Source: Roseomonas gilardii subsp. gilardii
Lineage (GTDB): Bacteria > Pseudomonadota > Alphaproteobacteria > Acetobacterales > Acetobacteraceae
Direction: 5' to 3'
DNA: 64,000 nucleotides
Assembly (NCBI RefSeq): GCF_023078375.1
Contig: NZ_CP095554.1
Coordinates: forward strand, 551,001 to 615,000
Shown here: piece after piece, positions 44,536-53,759 of the stretch
Layout of the letters: each line of letters begins with the position of its first letter
Numbering within the stretch: position 1 is the stretch's first letter
Position numbers and translations under genes: made by a program
Notes under the pieces: generated by a model
What the model saw: only the letters and a program-made list of their open reading frames with translations
Databases searched by the model: none
What the model was told of the DNA's origin: nothing

Positions 44536-47500
44536 TCAGTCGGCCGCCACGGTCTCCGTCTCGTAGCACTCGATCTGGTCGCCGACGCGGATGTCGTTGT
44601 AGTTCGCGAAGGACATGCCGCACTCGTAGCCGTTGGTGACTTCCTTCACGTCGTCCTTGAAGCGGCGCAGCGTGGACAGGGTGCCCTGGTGGATCACCAC
44701 GCCGTCGCGCAACAGGCGGACGCCCGCGCCACGCTTCACCACACCCTCGGTCACGCGGCAGCCTGCGATGTTGCCGAGACGCTTGACCTCGAAGACCTGC
44801 AGGATCTGCGCGTAGCCCAGGAACTTCTCGCGCTGGATCGGGGCGAGCTTGCCCTTGACCAGCTTCTCGATGTCGTCGGCCACCTCGTAGATGATCGAGT
44901 AGTAGCGGATCTCCACGCCCTCGCGCTGCGCCAGCTCCCGCGCCTGGGTCGTGGCGCGGACGTTGAAGGCCACCACCACGGCATCGGACGCCTTGGCGAG
45001 CTGGATGTCGCTCTCGGTGATCTGGCCCACGCCGCTGTGCAGCACGCGCACCTTCACCTCGTCGCGGCTGAGCTTGCCGAGCGTCACGCCGAGCGCCTCG
45101 GCCGAGCCCTGCACGTCCGCCTTGACGACGACCGCCACCTCCTTCTGCTCGCCCGCCTGGATGCGGGCCAGCATGTCGTTCAGCGTGCCGCGGCTCGCGC
45201 TCAGCGCGGCGGCCTGCTTCTCGCGGGCCTGGCGCTGGCGGAACTCGGAGATCTCCTTCGCCCGGCCCTCATCCTCGACGGCGACGAAATTCTCGCCGGC
45301 CGAGGGGACGCCCGAAAGGCCCAGGATCTCCACCGGCAGGGAGGGCGGCGCCTCCTTCACATTGCGCGACTTGTCGTCGATCAGCGCGCGGACGCGGCCC
45401 CATTCGGTGCCGGCCACGACGATGTCGCCCTGGCGCAGCGTGCCCTTCTGGACCAGCACGGTGGCCACCGGGCCGCGGCCCTTGTCCAGCTTGGACTCGA
45501 TCACCGTGCCCTCGCCGGCGCGGTCCGGGTTGGCGCGCAGGTCCAGCACCTCGGCCTGCAGGGAGATCGCCTCCAGCAGCTTGTCGAGGTTGGTGCCCTT
45601 GAGCGCGGAGACCTCGATCTCCTGCGTCTCGCCGCCCAGGCTCTCCACCACGACCTCGTGCTGCAGCAGCTCGTTGCGCACGCGCTCGGGGTTCACGCCC
45701 GGCTTGTCGATCTTGTTGACCGCCACGATCATCGGCACGTTGGCCGCGCGGGCATGGCGGATCGCCTCGACCGTCTGGGGCATGACGCCGTCATCGGCCG
45801 CCACCACCAGCACCACCATGTCCGTCACCGAGGCGCCGCGGGCGCGCATGGCCGTGAAGGCCTCGTGGCCCGGGGTATCGATGAAGGTGACCTTGGAGCC
45901 GTCCGGCACCGTGATCTGGTAGGCGCCGATATGCTGCGTGATGCCGCCGGCCTCGCGCGCCGCCACGTCGGTCTTGCGCAGCGCGTCCAGCAGCGAGGTC
46001 TTGCCGTGATCGACATGGCCCATGATGGTCACGACCGGCGGACGGGGCAGCAGATCCTCGTCCTGGTCGACCGCGCCCTCCAGGCCCAGCTCCACGTCGC
46101 TTTCCGAGACGCGGCGCGGACGGTGGCCGAACTCGGTCACCACCAGCTCCGCCGTGTCGGCATCGATGGACTGGGTCAGGGTCGCCATCACGCCCATGCG
46201 GAACAGCGCCTTCACCACCTCGCCGCCACGGGCGGCCATGCGGTTCGCCAGTTCCTGCACGGTGATGACGTCGGGGATGGTGACGTCGCGGACGACCTTC
46301 ACCCCATCCGAGCGCAGGCGCGCCAGCTCCGCCTGCCGCCGCTCGCGCTCACGGGCGCGGCGGACGGAGGCCAGGGAGCGGGAACGGTCGTCCTCACCCT
46401 CGATGGCGGCCTGGACGTCGATCCGGCCCTCGCGGCGCCGGTCGGCGCCCACGGGGGGCTTGCGCGCCGGGGGCGCCGCCGGGCGGCGGGCCGCCGGAGC
46501 GGTGGAAGGCCCGGCACGGCGCGACGGGGCGCGGCGATCGGTTTCCTCGATGGCGGGGGCGCCGCTGGCGATCGGCAGGCGAGGCGCACCGGCACCCGCG
46601 CCGCCACCAGGGCCACGCGCGCCATAACCACCACCGGCACCGCCGGGGCCACCCGAACGCGCGCCATAGCCGCCACCGGCACCGCCGGGGCCACCCGAAC
46701 GCGCACCGTAGCCGCCACCGGCACCACCGCCGGGGCCACCCGAACGCGCACCGTAGCCGCCACCGGCACCACCGCCGGGGCCGCCCGAACGCGCACCATA
46801 GCCGCCGCCGGCACCACCGCCGGGGCCGCCCGAGCGGGCGCCATAGCCGCCACCGGCACCGCCGGGGCCACCCGAACGCGCGCCATAGCCGCCACCGGCA
46901 CCGCCGGGGCCACCCGAACGCGCGCCATAGCCGCCACCGGCACCGCCGGGGCCACCCGAACGCGCGCCGTAGCCGCCACCGGCACCGCCGGGGCCACCCG
47001 AACGCGCACCATAGCCACCGCCCGCGCCGCCATCACGGTCGCGGCCGAAATCACGGGCCGGGCGCTCATCACGAGCGGGCCGGTCGTCGCGGGGCCGTTC
47101 CTCGCGGACCGGCGGGCGCGCCTGGACCGGGGCCGCAGCCGGAGCGGCCGGAGCAGGCGCGGCGGGCGCCGGCTGCTCGGGCTGCGGCGGTGCGGCGGCC
47201 ACCGCGGCACGGCGGCGGGATTCCTCCTCGGCAGCACGCCGGGAGGCTTCCTCGGCGGCCCGCTTCGCTTCCTCGGCGGCCCGGCGCTGCGCCTCCTCCT
47301 CGGCGGCCCGGCGCTGGGCTTCCTCGGCGGCCGAGCGGATCGCCAGGGCCTGGCGCTCACGCTCCTCACGCTGCCGCTGGGCCTCCAGGCGGCGCTGCTC
47401 CTCCAGCACGCGCAGGCGGTTGGCCTGCTCGCCCTGGGTCAGCGGCCGGCCGGCTTGCGGCGCACCGCCGCCACCGCGCGAACCCGAACCCGAGCGCGCG

Positions 47501-47775
47501 GCGCCGCCGGAGCGGCCACCCGGCGCGGCGCCGGGCCGGGCCGGGCCCGTCGCGGCCACCGGTGCGGGGGCCGGGGTCCGCTTCTTCACCACCTCGACCT
47601 GCACGGTCTTGGAACGGCCATGGCTGAAGGACTGGCGCACGCTGCCCGCCGCTTCCGTCTTGCCGAGTTCCATCCGTCCGCCGGGCCGCAGGCTCAGCCG
47701 CCCCTTGGCCGCGTCCTGCTCGTTCCCGTCGCCCATCGGCCCGCCATCTGTACCCGTCGTATTCTTTTCAGCCAC
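44536..47775 (-). CDS. infB: Translation initiation factor IF-2
   Basis: 1,079 residues from a GTG at 47775 (GGAG 7 bases upstream; another GTG at 47781 is in frame). It brings initiator tRNA-fMet to the 30S subunit in a GTP-dependent way. An N-terminal domain ([20 protein letters not shown]), a long charged Ala/Glu/Arg helix, a Gly-Tyr-Arg repeat region, the IF2_N domain, then the GTPase with [24 protein letters not shown] and NKIDKPG, and C-terminal domains III-IV ([11 protein letters not shown]-like end). Length is greater than E. coli (890) because of the repeats. It overlaps the upstream YlxR/L7Ae gene by 8 bases. Confidence 0.96.
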   Translation of the reverse strand: MAEKNTTGTDGGPMGDGNEQDAAKGRLSLRPGGRMELGKTEAAGSVRQSFSHGRSKTVQVEVVKKRTPAPAPVAATGPARPGAAPGGRSGGAARSGSGSRGGGGAPQAGRPLTQGEQANRLRVLEEQRRLEAQRQREERERQALAIRSAAEEAQRRAAEEEAQRRAAEEAKRAAEEASRRAAEEESRRRAAVAAAPPQPEQPAPAAPAPAAPAAAPVQARPPVREERPRDDRPARDERPARDFGRDRDGGAGGGYGARSGGPGGAGGGYGARSGGPGGAGGGYGARSGGPGGAGGGYGARSGGPGGAGGGYGARSGGPGGGAGGGYGARSGGPGGGAGGGYGARSGGPGGGAGGGYGARSGGPGGAGGGYGARSGGPGGAGGGYGARGPGGGAGAGAPRLPIASGAPAIEETDRRAPSRRAGPSTAPAARRPAAPPARKPPVGADRRREGRIDVQAAIEGEDDRSRSLASVRRARERERRQAELARLRSDGVKVVRDVTIPDVITVQELANRMAARGGEVVKALFRMGVMATLTQSIDADTAELVVTEFGHRPRRVSESDVELGLEGAVDQDEDLLPRPPVVTIMGHVDHGKTSLLDALRKTDVAAREAGGITQHIGAYQITVPDGSKVTFIDTPGHEAFTAMRARGASVTDMVVLVVAADDGVMPQTVEAIRHARAANVPMIVAVNKIDKPGVNPERVRNELLQHEVVVESLGGETQEIEVSALKGTNLDKLLEAISLQAEVLDLRANPDRAGEGTVIESKLDKGRGPVATVLVQKGTLRQGDIVVAGTEWGRVRALIDDKSRNVKEAPPSLPVEILGLSGVPSAGENFVAVEDEGRAKEISEFRQRQAREKQAAALSASRGTLNDMLARIQAGEQKEVAVVVKADVQGSAEALGVTLGKLSRDEVKVRVLHSGVGQITESDIQLAKASDAVVVAFNVRATTQARELAQREGVEIRYYSIIYEVADDIEKLVKGKLAPIQREKFLGYAQILQVFEVKRLGNIAGCRVTEGVVKRGAGVRLLRDGVVIHQGTLSTLRRFKDDVKEVTNGYECGMSFANYNDIRVGDQIECYETETVAAD
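46617..47022 (-). repeat. Tandem repeats coding for Gly-Tyr-rich units in IF-2
   Basis: Nine consecutive units of [11 protein letters not shown](G)AGG, six of 14 residues (42 bp) and three of 15 (45 bp), plus a tenth partial GYGAR. Units are almost identical at the DNA level. The encoded region is low-complexity and likely disordered. Confidence 0.9.
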
Positions 47776-48414
47776 GCACACTCTCCACGGCGCTGATGAA
47801 GCCGCCCAGACGGGCCGCCTCTCGCGCGATCTCCTGGGCCAACCGGCCCTTTGCGACCGCCACGTGCACCGCGTGGTCGCGTCCGAAAATTCCCCCCAGC
47901 TCCGCCGCCGTCAGGGCGGCGAAGACCGGGATGTCCCTGGCCCCGACCAGCCGCGAGCGTTCCGCCGCGCTGCCATCGGAAGCCTGCGCCACCAGGCCGG
48001 CCCGGCCGGCCTGCAGCCATTCACGCGCCTGCTGGAAGCCGCACACGGCCTGACCCGCACGCCGCGCGAAACCCAGAAGGTCCCGCAGGCGCTGCCTCAG
48101 GCCAGCCTCGATCCGTGCATTCAGGTCGGGGGAGGGTTGACCGGCCCACGGGCCGCCCTGGCAAAGGCCGCGCGCTTGAGCGCGGCTTCTAGCACATCGG
48201 CCCGCGCGCTCAACCACATTCCCCGCCCAGGCAGCCGTTCGGCCAGGTCAGGAACGAGTTCCCGACCTGGACCGATGACAAACCGGATCATGCTTTCCTT
48301 CGGGAGGCTCTCGCGCGTCACGACACAGCGGCGCAGCGGTCCCTTCTCCTCGGGATCGGGTTGCCCCATCTCCGCCGGCGGCAGGCCGGACGGATCGCCG
48401 GAGGGCGCCTGCAT
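47768..48414 (-). pseudogene. YlxR (DUF448) - L7Ae fused RNA-binding protein (frame broken by a 1-base indel)
   Basis: The 5' part (ATG 48414, GAGGG upstream) encodes a YlxR domain: RRCVVTRESLPKESMIRFVI and ERLPGRGMWLSARADVLEAA. The 3' part, in another frame, encodes an L7Ae/L30e-like domain: [58 protein letters not shown]. Alphaproteobacteria commonly have these as one protein of about 210-230 residues between nusA and infB. One extra base in the G-run 48128-48132 (plus strand) restores a single frame with the linker GPVNPPPDLNARIEAG. YlxR is an RNA-binding modulator of RNase P or transcription in other bacteria. The break is probably a sequencing error. Confidence 0.82.
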
Positions 48415-48460
48415 GGCACCCTCGGCGTCGGGCCGGCCCGTTATGACATCGCGTGTGTCA

Positions 48461-50056
48461 TCATGGTTCGGTACGGGTGGCGTTGTCTGTCTCCTCACCG
48501 GAATTTCCGGCACCGGCGTGGTCGGCCGCCTCGGCGGCCCCTTCCTCGCCCTCGAACCAGTGCTGGCGCGCCGCCATGATGATGGCGTTCGCCGTCTCTT
48601 CGTCGATGCTGTCCTCGCCCAGGATCTCGACCAGTTCGTCCGAGGCGAGGTCGCCCAGGTCGTCGAGCGTCTTGATGCCCTTCTCGCCGAGGGTCACGAG
48701 CGTCGCAGGGCTGAAGCCGCCGACCTCGGCCACGGCATCGTCCACGCCCAGGGCGCGGCGCTTGTCGTCCAGCTCCTGGTCGCGGCTTTCCAGCCAGGCA
48801 TGGCCACGGCGCTTCAGCTCCTGGGCCACGGTCTCGTCGAAGCCCTCGATCTCGGCCAGTTCCTCGTCCGGGGCGTCCACGACCTCCTCGATCGTGGTGA
48901 AGCCCTCGGTGACCAGCAGGCCGGCGATCACGTCGTCCACGTCCAGCCCATCGACGAAGAGGCTGGTGCGCTTGCGGAACTCCTCCTGCCGGCGCTCGCT
49001 CTCCTCGGTCTCCGTCTGGATGTCGATGTCGAAGCGCGTGAGCTGGGAGGCGAGGCGCACGTTCTGGCCACGGCGCCCGATGGCCAGCGAAAGCTGGTCA
49101 TCCGGCACCACGACTTCAACCCGGCGCCCCTCATCGTCCAGCACCACCTTGGTCACCTCGGCCGGGGCCAGGGCGTTCACCAGGAAGGTCGCGGGGTCGC
49201 CGGACCAGGGGATGATGTCGATGCGCTCGCCCTGCAGCTCCGCCACCACGGCCTGCACGCGCGATCCGCGCATGCCGACGCAGGCGCCGACCGGGTCGAT
49301 GGAGCTGTCGCGGCTGATCACCGCCATCTTGGCGCGCGAGCCCGGGTCGCGGGCCACGGCCTTGATCTCGATGATGCCGTCGTAGATCTCCGGCACCTCC
49401 TGGGCGAAGAGCTTGGCCAGGAAGCCGGGATGGGTGCGGGAGAGGAAGATCTGCGGACCGCGCGTCTCCTCCCGCACGTCGTAGATATAGGCGCGCACCC
49501 GGTCGCCGTTGCGGAAAGCCTCGCGCGGGATGGTCTCGTCGCGGCGCAGCAGCGCCTCCGCCCGGCCGAGATCGACCATCAGGTTGCCGTATTCGGTGCG
49601 CTTGACCACACCGTTGATGATCTCGCCGACGCGGTCCTTGTACTCGTCGAACTGCTTCTTGCGCTCGACCTCCCGCACCCGCTGCACGATCACCTGCTTG
49701 GCGGTCTGGGCGGCGATGCGGCCGAAGTCGATCGGCGGCAGCGGATCGACGATGAACTGCCCCGCCTCGATCTCCGGCTGGAACTTGCGCGCGATCCGGA
49801 GCGGGATCTGCGTCTCCTCGTTCTCGACCGTGTCGGCGTCCACCACCTCGGTCCAGCGGGACAGCTTCACCTCGCCGGAGCGGCGGTCGATGGTGGCGCG
49901 GATGTCCTTCTCCGCGCCGTACTTGGCGCGGCCGGCCTTCTGGATGGCCTGCTCCATGGCCTCCAGCACCTCATCGCGCTCGATCATCTTCTCGCGCGCG
50001 ACGGCGTCGGCCACCTGCAGCAGTTCGGGGCGAAGGACGGAGGCGTCCAGAGCCAT
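48461..50056 (-). CDS. nusA: Transcription termination/antitermination protein NusA
   Basis: 531 residues. The N-terminal RNA-polymerase-binding domain ([20 protein letters not shown]), S1 domain ([20 protein letters not shown]), KH domains ([38 protein letters not shown]), and two C-terminal helix-hairpin-helix acidic repeats ([34 protein letters not shown]) are all visible. NusA controls pausing, termination and antitermination. It starts 5 bases after rimP and heads the classic operon order. Confidence 0.96.
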   Translation of the reverse strand: MALDASVLRPELLQVADAVAREKMIERDEVLEAMEQAIQKAGRAKYGAEKDIRATIDRRSGEVKLSRWTEVVDADTVENEETQIPLRIARKFQPEIEAGQFIVDPLPPIDFGRIAAQTAKQVIVQRVREVERKKQFDEYKDRVGEIINGVVKRTEYGNLMVDLGRAEALLRRDETIPREAFRNGDRVRAYIYDVREETRGPQIFLSRTHPGFLAKLFAQEVPEIYDGIIEIKAVARDPGSRAKMAVISRDSSIDPVGACVGMRGSRVQAVVAELQGERIDIIPWSGDPATFLVNALAPAEVTKVVLDDEGRRVEVVVPDDQLSLAIGRRGQNVRLASQLTRFDIDIQTETEESERRQEEFRKRTSLFVDGLDVDDVIAGLLVTEGFTTIEEVVDAPDEELAEIEGFDETVAQELKRRGHAWLESRDQELDDKRRALGVDDAVAEVGGFSPATLVTLGEKGIKTLDDLGDLASDELVEILGEDSIDEETANAIIMAARQHWFEGEEGAAEAADHAGAGNSGEETDNATRTEP

Positions 50057-50061
50057 TGGCG

Positions 50062-50697
50062 TCAGTTCCTCTTCGCGTGCGGCTTGCGGCGCGGCTGCTC
50101 GTCCGCCTCTTCGGCGTCCCCGGCCTCGCCCGCCGTTTCCGCCGCCGTGGCGGCGATCAACTCGTCGGTCAGCACCAGCTTGGCGCGGCGGATGGTGTCG
50201 CGCGGGATCACCGCCTCGCCACCCTCGTCCAGCCGGAGCTTCACCTCATTCTCGTCCGCCGCCAGGATACGGCCCTTCCAGCGCCGGCGCCCGTCCTGCG
50301 GCACCAGCAGTTCCACCGTGGCGACATGCCCGGCGAAGCGGAGCCAGTCCTTGGTGCGCGTCAGCGGCCGGTCGATGCCGGCGGAGGAAACCTCGAGGTT
50401 CCATTCGCCGGTGAAAGGGTCCTCGACATCCAGCACGGCGCCGACCGCGTGGCTGATCGCCTCGCAATCCTCGACGCCGATCAGCGCGCCATCGGCCCGG
50501 TCGGCCATGATCTGCACCGTGGGCGTCCGCGTCCCGCTGACCTGCACGCGCACCAGCTCATAGCCCATGCCGGCCAGCGTGGGCTCCACCGCGCGCGCCA
50601 GACGCGCCTCCAGGCCACCGGTCAGATCGGGCGTACCCGGGGCGGTGTCGCTGGCGGTGTCGTCACTCTCGCGGTCGTCGGTGTCGGGCTTCGGCAA
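50062..50697 (-). CDS. rimP: Ribosome maturation factor RimP
   Basis: About 211 residues. [40 protein letters not shown], and the conserved [20 protein letters not shown] identify RimP, which assists 30S maturation. The C-terminus is a charged tail ([15 protein letters not shown]). The start is uncertain: the TTG at 50697 gives [10 protein letters not shown] and lies inside a T-run; an in-frame GTG at 50724 would read through a hairpin. Neither has a good ribosome-binding site. A T-run length error could also hide the real start. Confidence 0.88.
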   Translation of the reverse strand: MPKPDTDDRESDDTASDTAPGTPDLTGGLEARLARAVEPTLAGMGYELVRVQVSGTRTPTVQIMADRADGALIGVEDCEAISHAVGAVLDVEDPFTGEWNLEVSSAGIDRPLTRTKDWLRFAGHVATVELLVPQDGRRRWKGRILAADENEVKLRLDEGGEAVIPRDTIRRAKLVLTDELIAATAAETAGEAGDAEEADEQPRRKPHAKRN

Positions 50698-50698
50698 T

Positions 50699-50725
50699 AA
50701 AAAAAGGCGGCCCGTGAAGGCCACC
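50699..50725 (-). terminator. Hairpin plus T7 directly before rimP (possible attenuator)
   Basis: On the minus strand a 7-bp stem (GGTGGCC with GGCCGCC, one G-U pair) with a 6-base loop is followed at once by seven T. This is a textbook intrinsic terminator, but it stands at the front of rimP-nusA-infB and no minus-strand gene precedes it. It may attenuate the operon. Confidence 0.65.
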
Positions 50726-50872
50726 CCCCTGAAAACGGCGGATTGTCTCGCGAGGGATTTAGTGCCGTGGGACAGGGGAAGCAAGAGGATTCCACAGGAG
50801 GCCGGAAAGCCGGGCGGGCGGGGCCCCGGCACGCGCGGCGGCGAAGGGGCGGTTGCGGCCCGGGGAGCCCGT

Positions 50873-50896
50873 CGATATATCCCATGAGGAATAGCG
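50873..50896. promoter_or_regulatory. Possible Mo-box (ModE operator) upstream of modA
   Basis: CGATATAT-N8-GAATAGCG is an imperfect inverted repeat with the CGnTAT half-site pattern of ModE/Mo-box operators. It ends 15 bases before the modA ATG, in an AT-rich patch. The ModE-type protein at 9.8 kb is a candidate ligand. Confidence 0.4.
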
Positions 50897-50911
50897 AAGC
50901 GGAGACTCCCC

Positions 50912-51697
50912 ATGCGTCGTCGGCTTTTCGCCTCGGCCCTCGCCCTCTGCCTCGCGGCGGGGCTGCCCGGTGCGATGGCGCAGGAGGCCGGGGGCCCCAC
51001 GGTCTTTGCCGCCGCCAGCCTGACGGACGCCATGCGCGCCCTGGGCGAGGCCTGGAAGGCCAAGGGGCATCCGGCGCCCCGCTTCTCCTTCGCCGCTTCC
51101 TCCGCCCTGGCGCGCCAGATGGAGCAGGGGGCACCCGCTGACATCTTCGCCTCCGCCGACGAGCCCTGGATGGATTACGTCCAGCAGCGTGGGCTGATCG
51201 TGGACGGCACGCGGGTCAGCCCCCTGGCCAATGCCCTGGTGCTGATCGCCCCCGCCGACAGGCCGGCGCCGAAGGTGACGCTGACGCGGGACACGGACCT
51301 CGCCGCCCTGTTCGGCGCCGATGGGCGGATCGCGACGGGCGACCCCTCCAACGTGCCGGTGGGCAAGTACGCCCAGGCGGCGCTGAGCTGGATGGGGCAG
51401 TGGGACAAGCTCTCGCCGCGCCTGGCGCGGGCGGACAATGTGCGCTCCGCCCTGCTGCTGGTGGAGCGTGGCGAGGCGCCGCTCGGCATCGTCTATTCCA
51501 CCGATGCCGCGATCTCGAAGGGCGTGCGGGTCGTGGCCACCTTCCCGGCGGAAAGCCACCCGCCGATCACCTATCCCTTCGCCCTGGCGAAGCGGGCCGA
51601 GGAGGATGCCCAGGCGCGGGATTTCCTGGCCTTCATCACCGGCCCCGAAGCCGCGCCGGTCTATCAGCGCTTCGGCTTCGCCCTGCGTCAGCCATAG
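50912..51697 (+). CDS. modA: Molybdate ABC transporter substrate-binding protein
   Basis: 261 residues with a Sec signal peptide ([20 protein letters not shown], cleavage near AMA-QEA). The mature protein has [38 protein letters not shown] and SADEPWMDY, the Ser/Ala-rich loops that bind molybdate or tungstate in ModA. It operates in the periplasm and delivers molybdate to ModB/ModC. The three genes are in the order modA-modB-modC. Molybdate is needed for the molybdenum hydroxylase encoded at 28-32 kb. Confidence 0.93.
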   Translation: MRRRLFASALALCLAAGLPGAMAQEAGGPTVFAAASLTDAMRALGEAWKAKGHPAPRFSFAASSALARQMEQGAPADIFASADEPWMDYVQQRGLIVDGTRVSPLANALVLIAPADRPAPKVTLTRDTDLAALFGADGRIATGDPSNVPVGKYAQAALSWMGQWDKLSPRLARADNVRSALLLVERGEAPLGIVYSTDAAISKGVRVVATFPAESHPPITYPFALAKRAEEDAQARDFLAFITGPEAAPVYQRFGFALRQP

Positions 51698-51809
51698 GGC
51701 ATGATCCCGCCCGCCTGAAGGAAGCCGACCACCCCTTGCCCGCCCGATTCCGCCCGAAGGAGCATGGCCGGACGGCCGGGTTCCGCCACACGGCGGCCTG
51801 CCCCCCGGC

Positions 51810-52530
51810 ATGACCTGGCCCGGCACCCCCGCCGGCTGGCTGTCGCCCGAGGAATGGCAGGCCGTGCGCCTCAGCCTCGAAGTGGCGCTGCGCTCGGTGG
51901 TGTTCGGCCTGCCTCCGGCGGTGCTGGTCGCCTGGCTGCTGGCGCGGCACCGCTTTCCGGGGCGTGCCCTGCTGGACGCCTTCGTCCACCTGCCGCTGGT
52001 GATGCCCCCCGTCGTGGTGGGCTGGCTGCTTCTGGTCACCTTCGGCATCCGCGGCCCGGTGGGGTCGCTGCTGAACGACTGGTTCGGCATCCGGCTGGTC
52101 TTCACCACCGCCGGCGCCTCGCTCGCCACCGCCACCATGTCCTTCCCGCTGATCGTGCGCGCGGTGCGCCTCAGCCTGGATTCCGTCGATCCGGGGCTGG
52201 AGGCGGCGGCGCGCACGCTCGGCGCCGGGCCTCTGGACCGCTTCGTGACGCTGACCCTGCCGCTGATCTCGCCCGGCATCCTGTCCGGCGCCATCACCGC
52301 CTTCGCCGCCGGGCTGGGCGAGTTCGGTGCGGTGATCACCTTCGCCTCCAACATTCCGGGCCGGACCCAGACCCTGCCGCTGGCGATCTATGCCGCCACC
52401 CAGACCCCGGGGGGAGGCAACGGCGGCCAAGCTGGCGGCGGTCTCCTTCGTCCTGGCCGTGCTGGGGCTGCTGCTGGCGGAATTCGCCGGGCGGCGGATG
52501 CAGGTCCTGCTCGGCCGGGTGCCGCGCTGA
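51810..52530 (+). pseudogene. modB: Molybdate ABC transporter permease ModB (frame broken by an indel in a G-run)
   Basis: Five membrane helices and the ABC-permease loop EAAARTLGAGPLDRFVTLTL are present in the first frame from ATG 51810 to LPLAIYAATQTPGG. Then the frame goes into unrelated sequence, while another frame continues EATAAKLAAVSFVLAVLGLL and ends in VLLGRVPR at 52530, the expected last helix. The break is inside the G-run 52409-52414. Eight G (restoring TPGGE, as in other ModB) or five G would repair it. ModB forms the channel for ModA-bound molybdate. A miscounted homopolymer is likely. Confidence 0.87.
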
Positions 52531-52558
52531 TGCCGCGCCCATCCCGGCGGCGCGGCTG

Positions 52559-53686
52559 ATGCTGGAGGTCCGCCTCCGCCACCGCTTTCCGGCGCCCTCC
52601 CCGGACCTGCCCGGCTTCGCCATCGATGCCGGCTTCGCCTCCCCCACCCCGGGCGTCACGGCGGCCTTCGGCCCCTCGGGCTGCGGCAAGTCCACCCTGC
52701 TCGCCGCGGTGGCCGGGCTGCTGCGGCCGCAGGAGGGGCGGATCGCGCTGGATGGCGCGGTGCTGTTCGACAGCGCGGCGCGGCGCATGCTGCCGCCGGA
52801 ACAGCGGCGCTGCGGCGTGGTCTTCCAGGATTCGCGGCTCTTCCCGCATCTCTCGGTGGAGACCAACCTGCGCTACGGGCTGCGCCGGGCGCCGCGCGGC
52901 GCGGCGGGGCCGGGCTTCGAGGAGGTGGTGGCGCTGCTCGGCATCGGCCATCTGCTGCGCCGCCGCCCCGCCGCCCTGTCCGGGGGCGAGAGGCAGCGTG
53001 TCGCCCTGGGGCGGGCCCTGTTGTCGCGCCCCCGGCTGCTGCTGATGGACGAGCCCCTGGCCGCGCTGGATGCGGCCCGCAAGGCCGAGGTCCTGCCCTT
53101 CCTGACGCAGTTGCGCGACCGGCTCAGCATCCCCCTGCTCTACGTCACCCATGCGATGGAGGAGGTGGACCAGCTGGCGGACCGGCTGGTGCTGATGGAG
53201 GCGGGGCGCGTGCTCGCCGAGGGCAGTGTGGAGGAGCTTTCCGCCCGCACCGACCTGCCGCTTCTCGCCGGGCGGCGGGATGCGGGCGTGCTGCTCGCCG
53301 GCACGGTGCGGGAGCGGGCGGCGGGGGAAGGGCTGGCCAGGCTGGGCTTCGAGGGTGGCGAGCTCCTGCTGCCATCGCTGCCGGACGCACCGGGCACGCG
53401 GCTGCGCGTGCGGGTGCGGGCGCGGGACGTGTCCGTCGCCACCGAGGCACCGCGCGGGATCTCCGTGCGCAACGTGCTGCCCGTGCTGCTGGAGGCCATA
53501 GAGCCGGGCACGGGGGAGGAGGTGATGCTGCGCCTTCGCCTGGGTGCCGGTGGCGTGCTCCTGTCCCGCATCACCGCCGAGGCGGCGCGCCGCCTGGAGC
53601 TGCGCCCGGGGCAGCCGCTCTGGGCCCTGGTGAAATCGGTCGCCCTCAGCCAGGGTGGCACGGCCCGCGAGGAAGAACCGGGCTGA
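52559..53686 (+). CDS. modC: Molybdate ABC transporter ATP-binding protein
   Basis: 375 residues. Walker A GPSGCGKST (residues 38-46), the signature LSGGERQRVALGRALLSRPR, Walker B LLLMDEPLAALD, switch His in LYVTHAMEEVDQL, and a C-terminal TOBE/MOP-like domain (VRERAAGEGLARLGFEGGEL to LWALVKSVALSQ) identify ModC. It powers molybdate import. Start: ATG 52559, 28 bases after the end of modB. Its last codons form one arm of a 23-bp inverted repeat with downstream DNA. Confidence 0.92.
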   Translation: MLEVRLRHRFPAPSPDLPGFAIDAGFASPTPGVTAAFGPSGCGKSTLLAAVAGLLRPQEGRIALDGAVLFDSAARRMLPPEQRRCGVVFQDSRLFPHLSVETNLRYGLRRAPRGAAGPGFEEVVALLGIGHLLRRRPAALSGGERQRVALGRALLSRPRLLLMDEPLAALDAARKAEVLPFLTQLRDRLSIPLLYVTHAMEEVDQLADRLVLMEAGRVLAEGSVEELSARTDLPLLAGRRDAGVLLAGTVRERAAGEGLARLGFEGGELLLPSLPDAPGTRLRVRVRARDVSVATEAPRGISVRNVLPVLLEAIEPGTGEEVMLRLRLGAGGVLLSRITAEAARRLELRPGQPLWALVKSVALSQGGTAREEEPG

Positions 53687-53729
53687 CCCGCCAGGGCGAG
53701 GAGCGCGCCACCCTGGCTGAGGGCGACCG
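53637..53729. repeat. 23-bp perfect inverted repeat at the modC end
   Basis: Arms 53637-53659 (inside modC) and 53707-53729 (after the stop) are perfectly complementary over 23 bp, separated by 47 bases containing the stop codon. The RNA could form a long stem. There is no T-run after it. Confidence 0.8.
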
Positions 53730-53759
53730 CCCCCGCCGGGCGGGAAAGGGTTTCGGGAG

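Noticed and set aside
46617-47022. Regular repeats that could look like a CRISPR array
   Set aside because: Units are contiguous, in frame and coding, with no unique spacers and no cas genes.
44689-47796. 1,035-residue open frame on the plus strand opposite infB
   Set aside because: It is the antisense of infB; its composition (His/Ala/Arg-rich) and lack of any family pattern are typical of shadow frames in GC-rich DNA.
47420-50563. 1,047-residue open frame on the plus strand opposite nusA and neighbours
   Set aside because: It is antisense to four recognised genes and has no recognisable domain.
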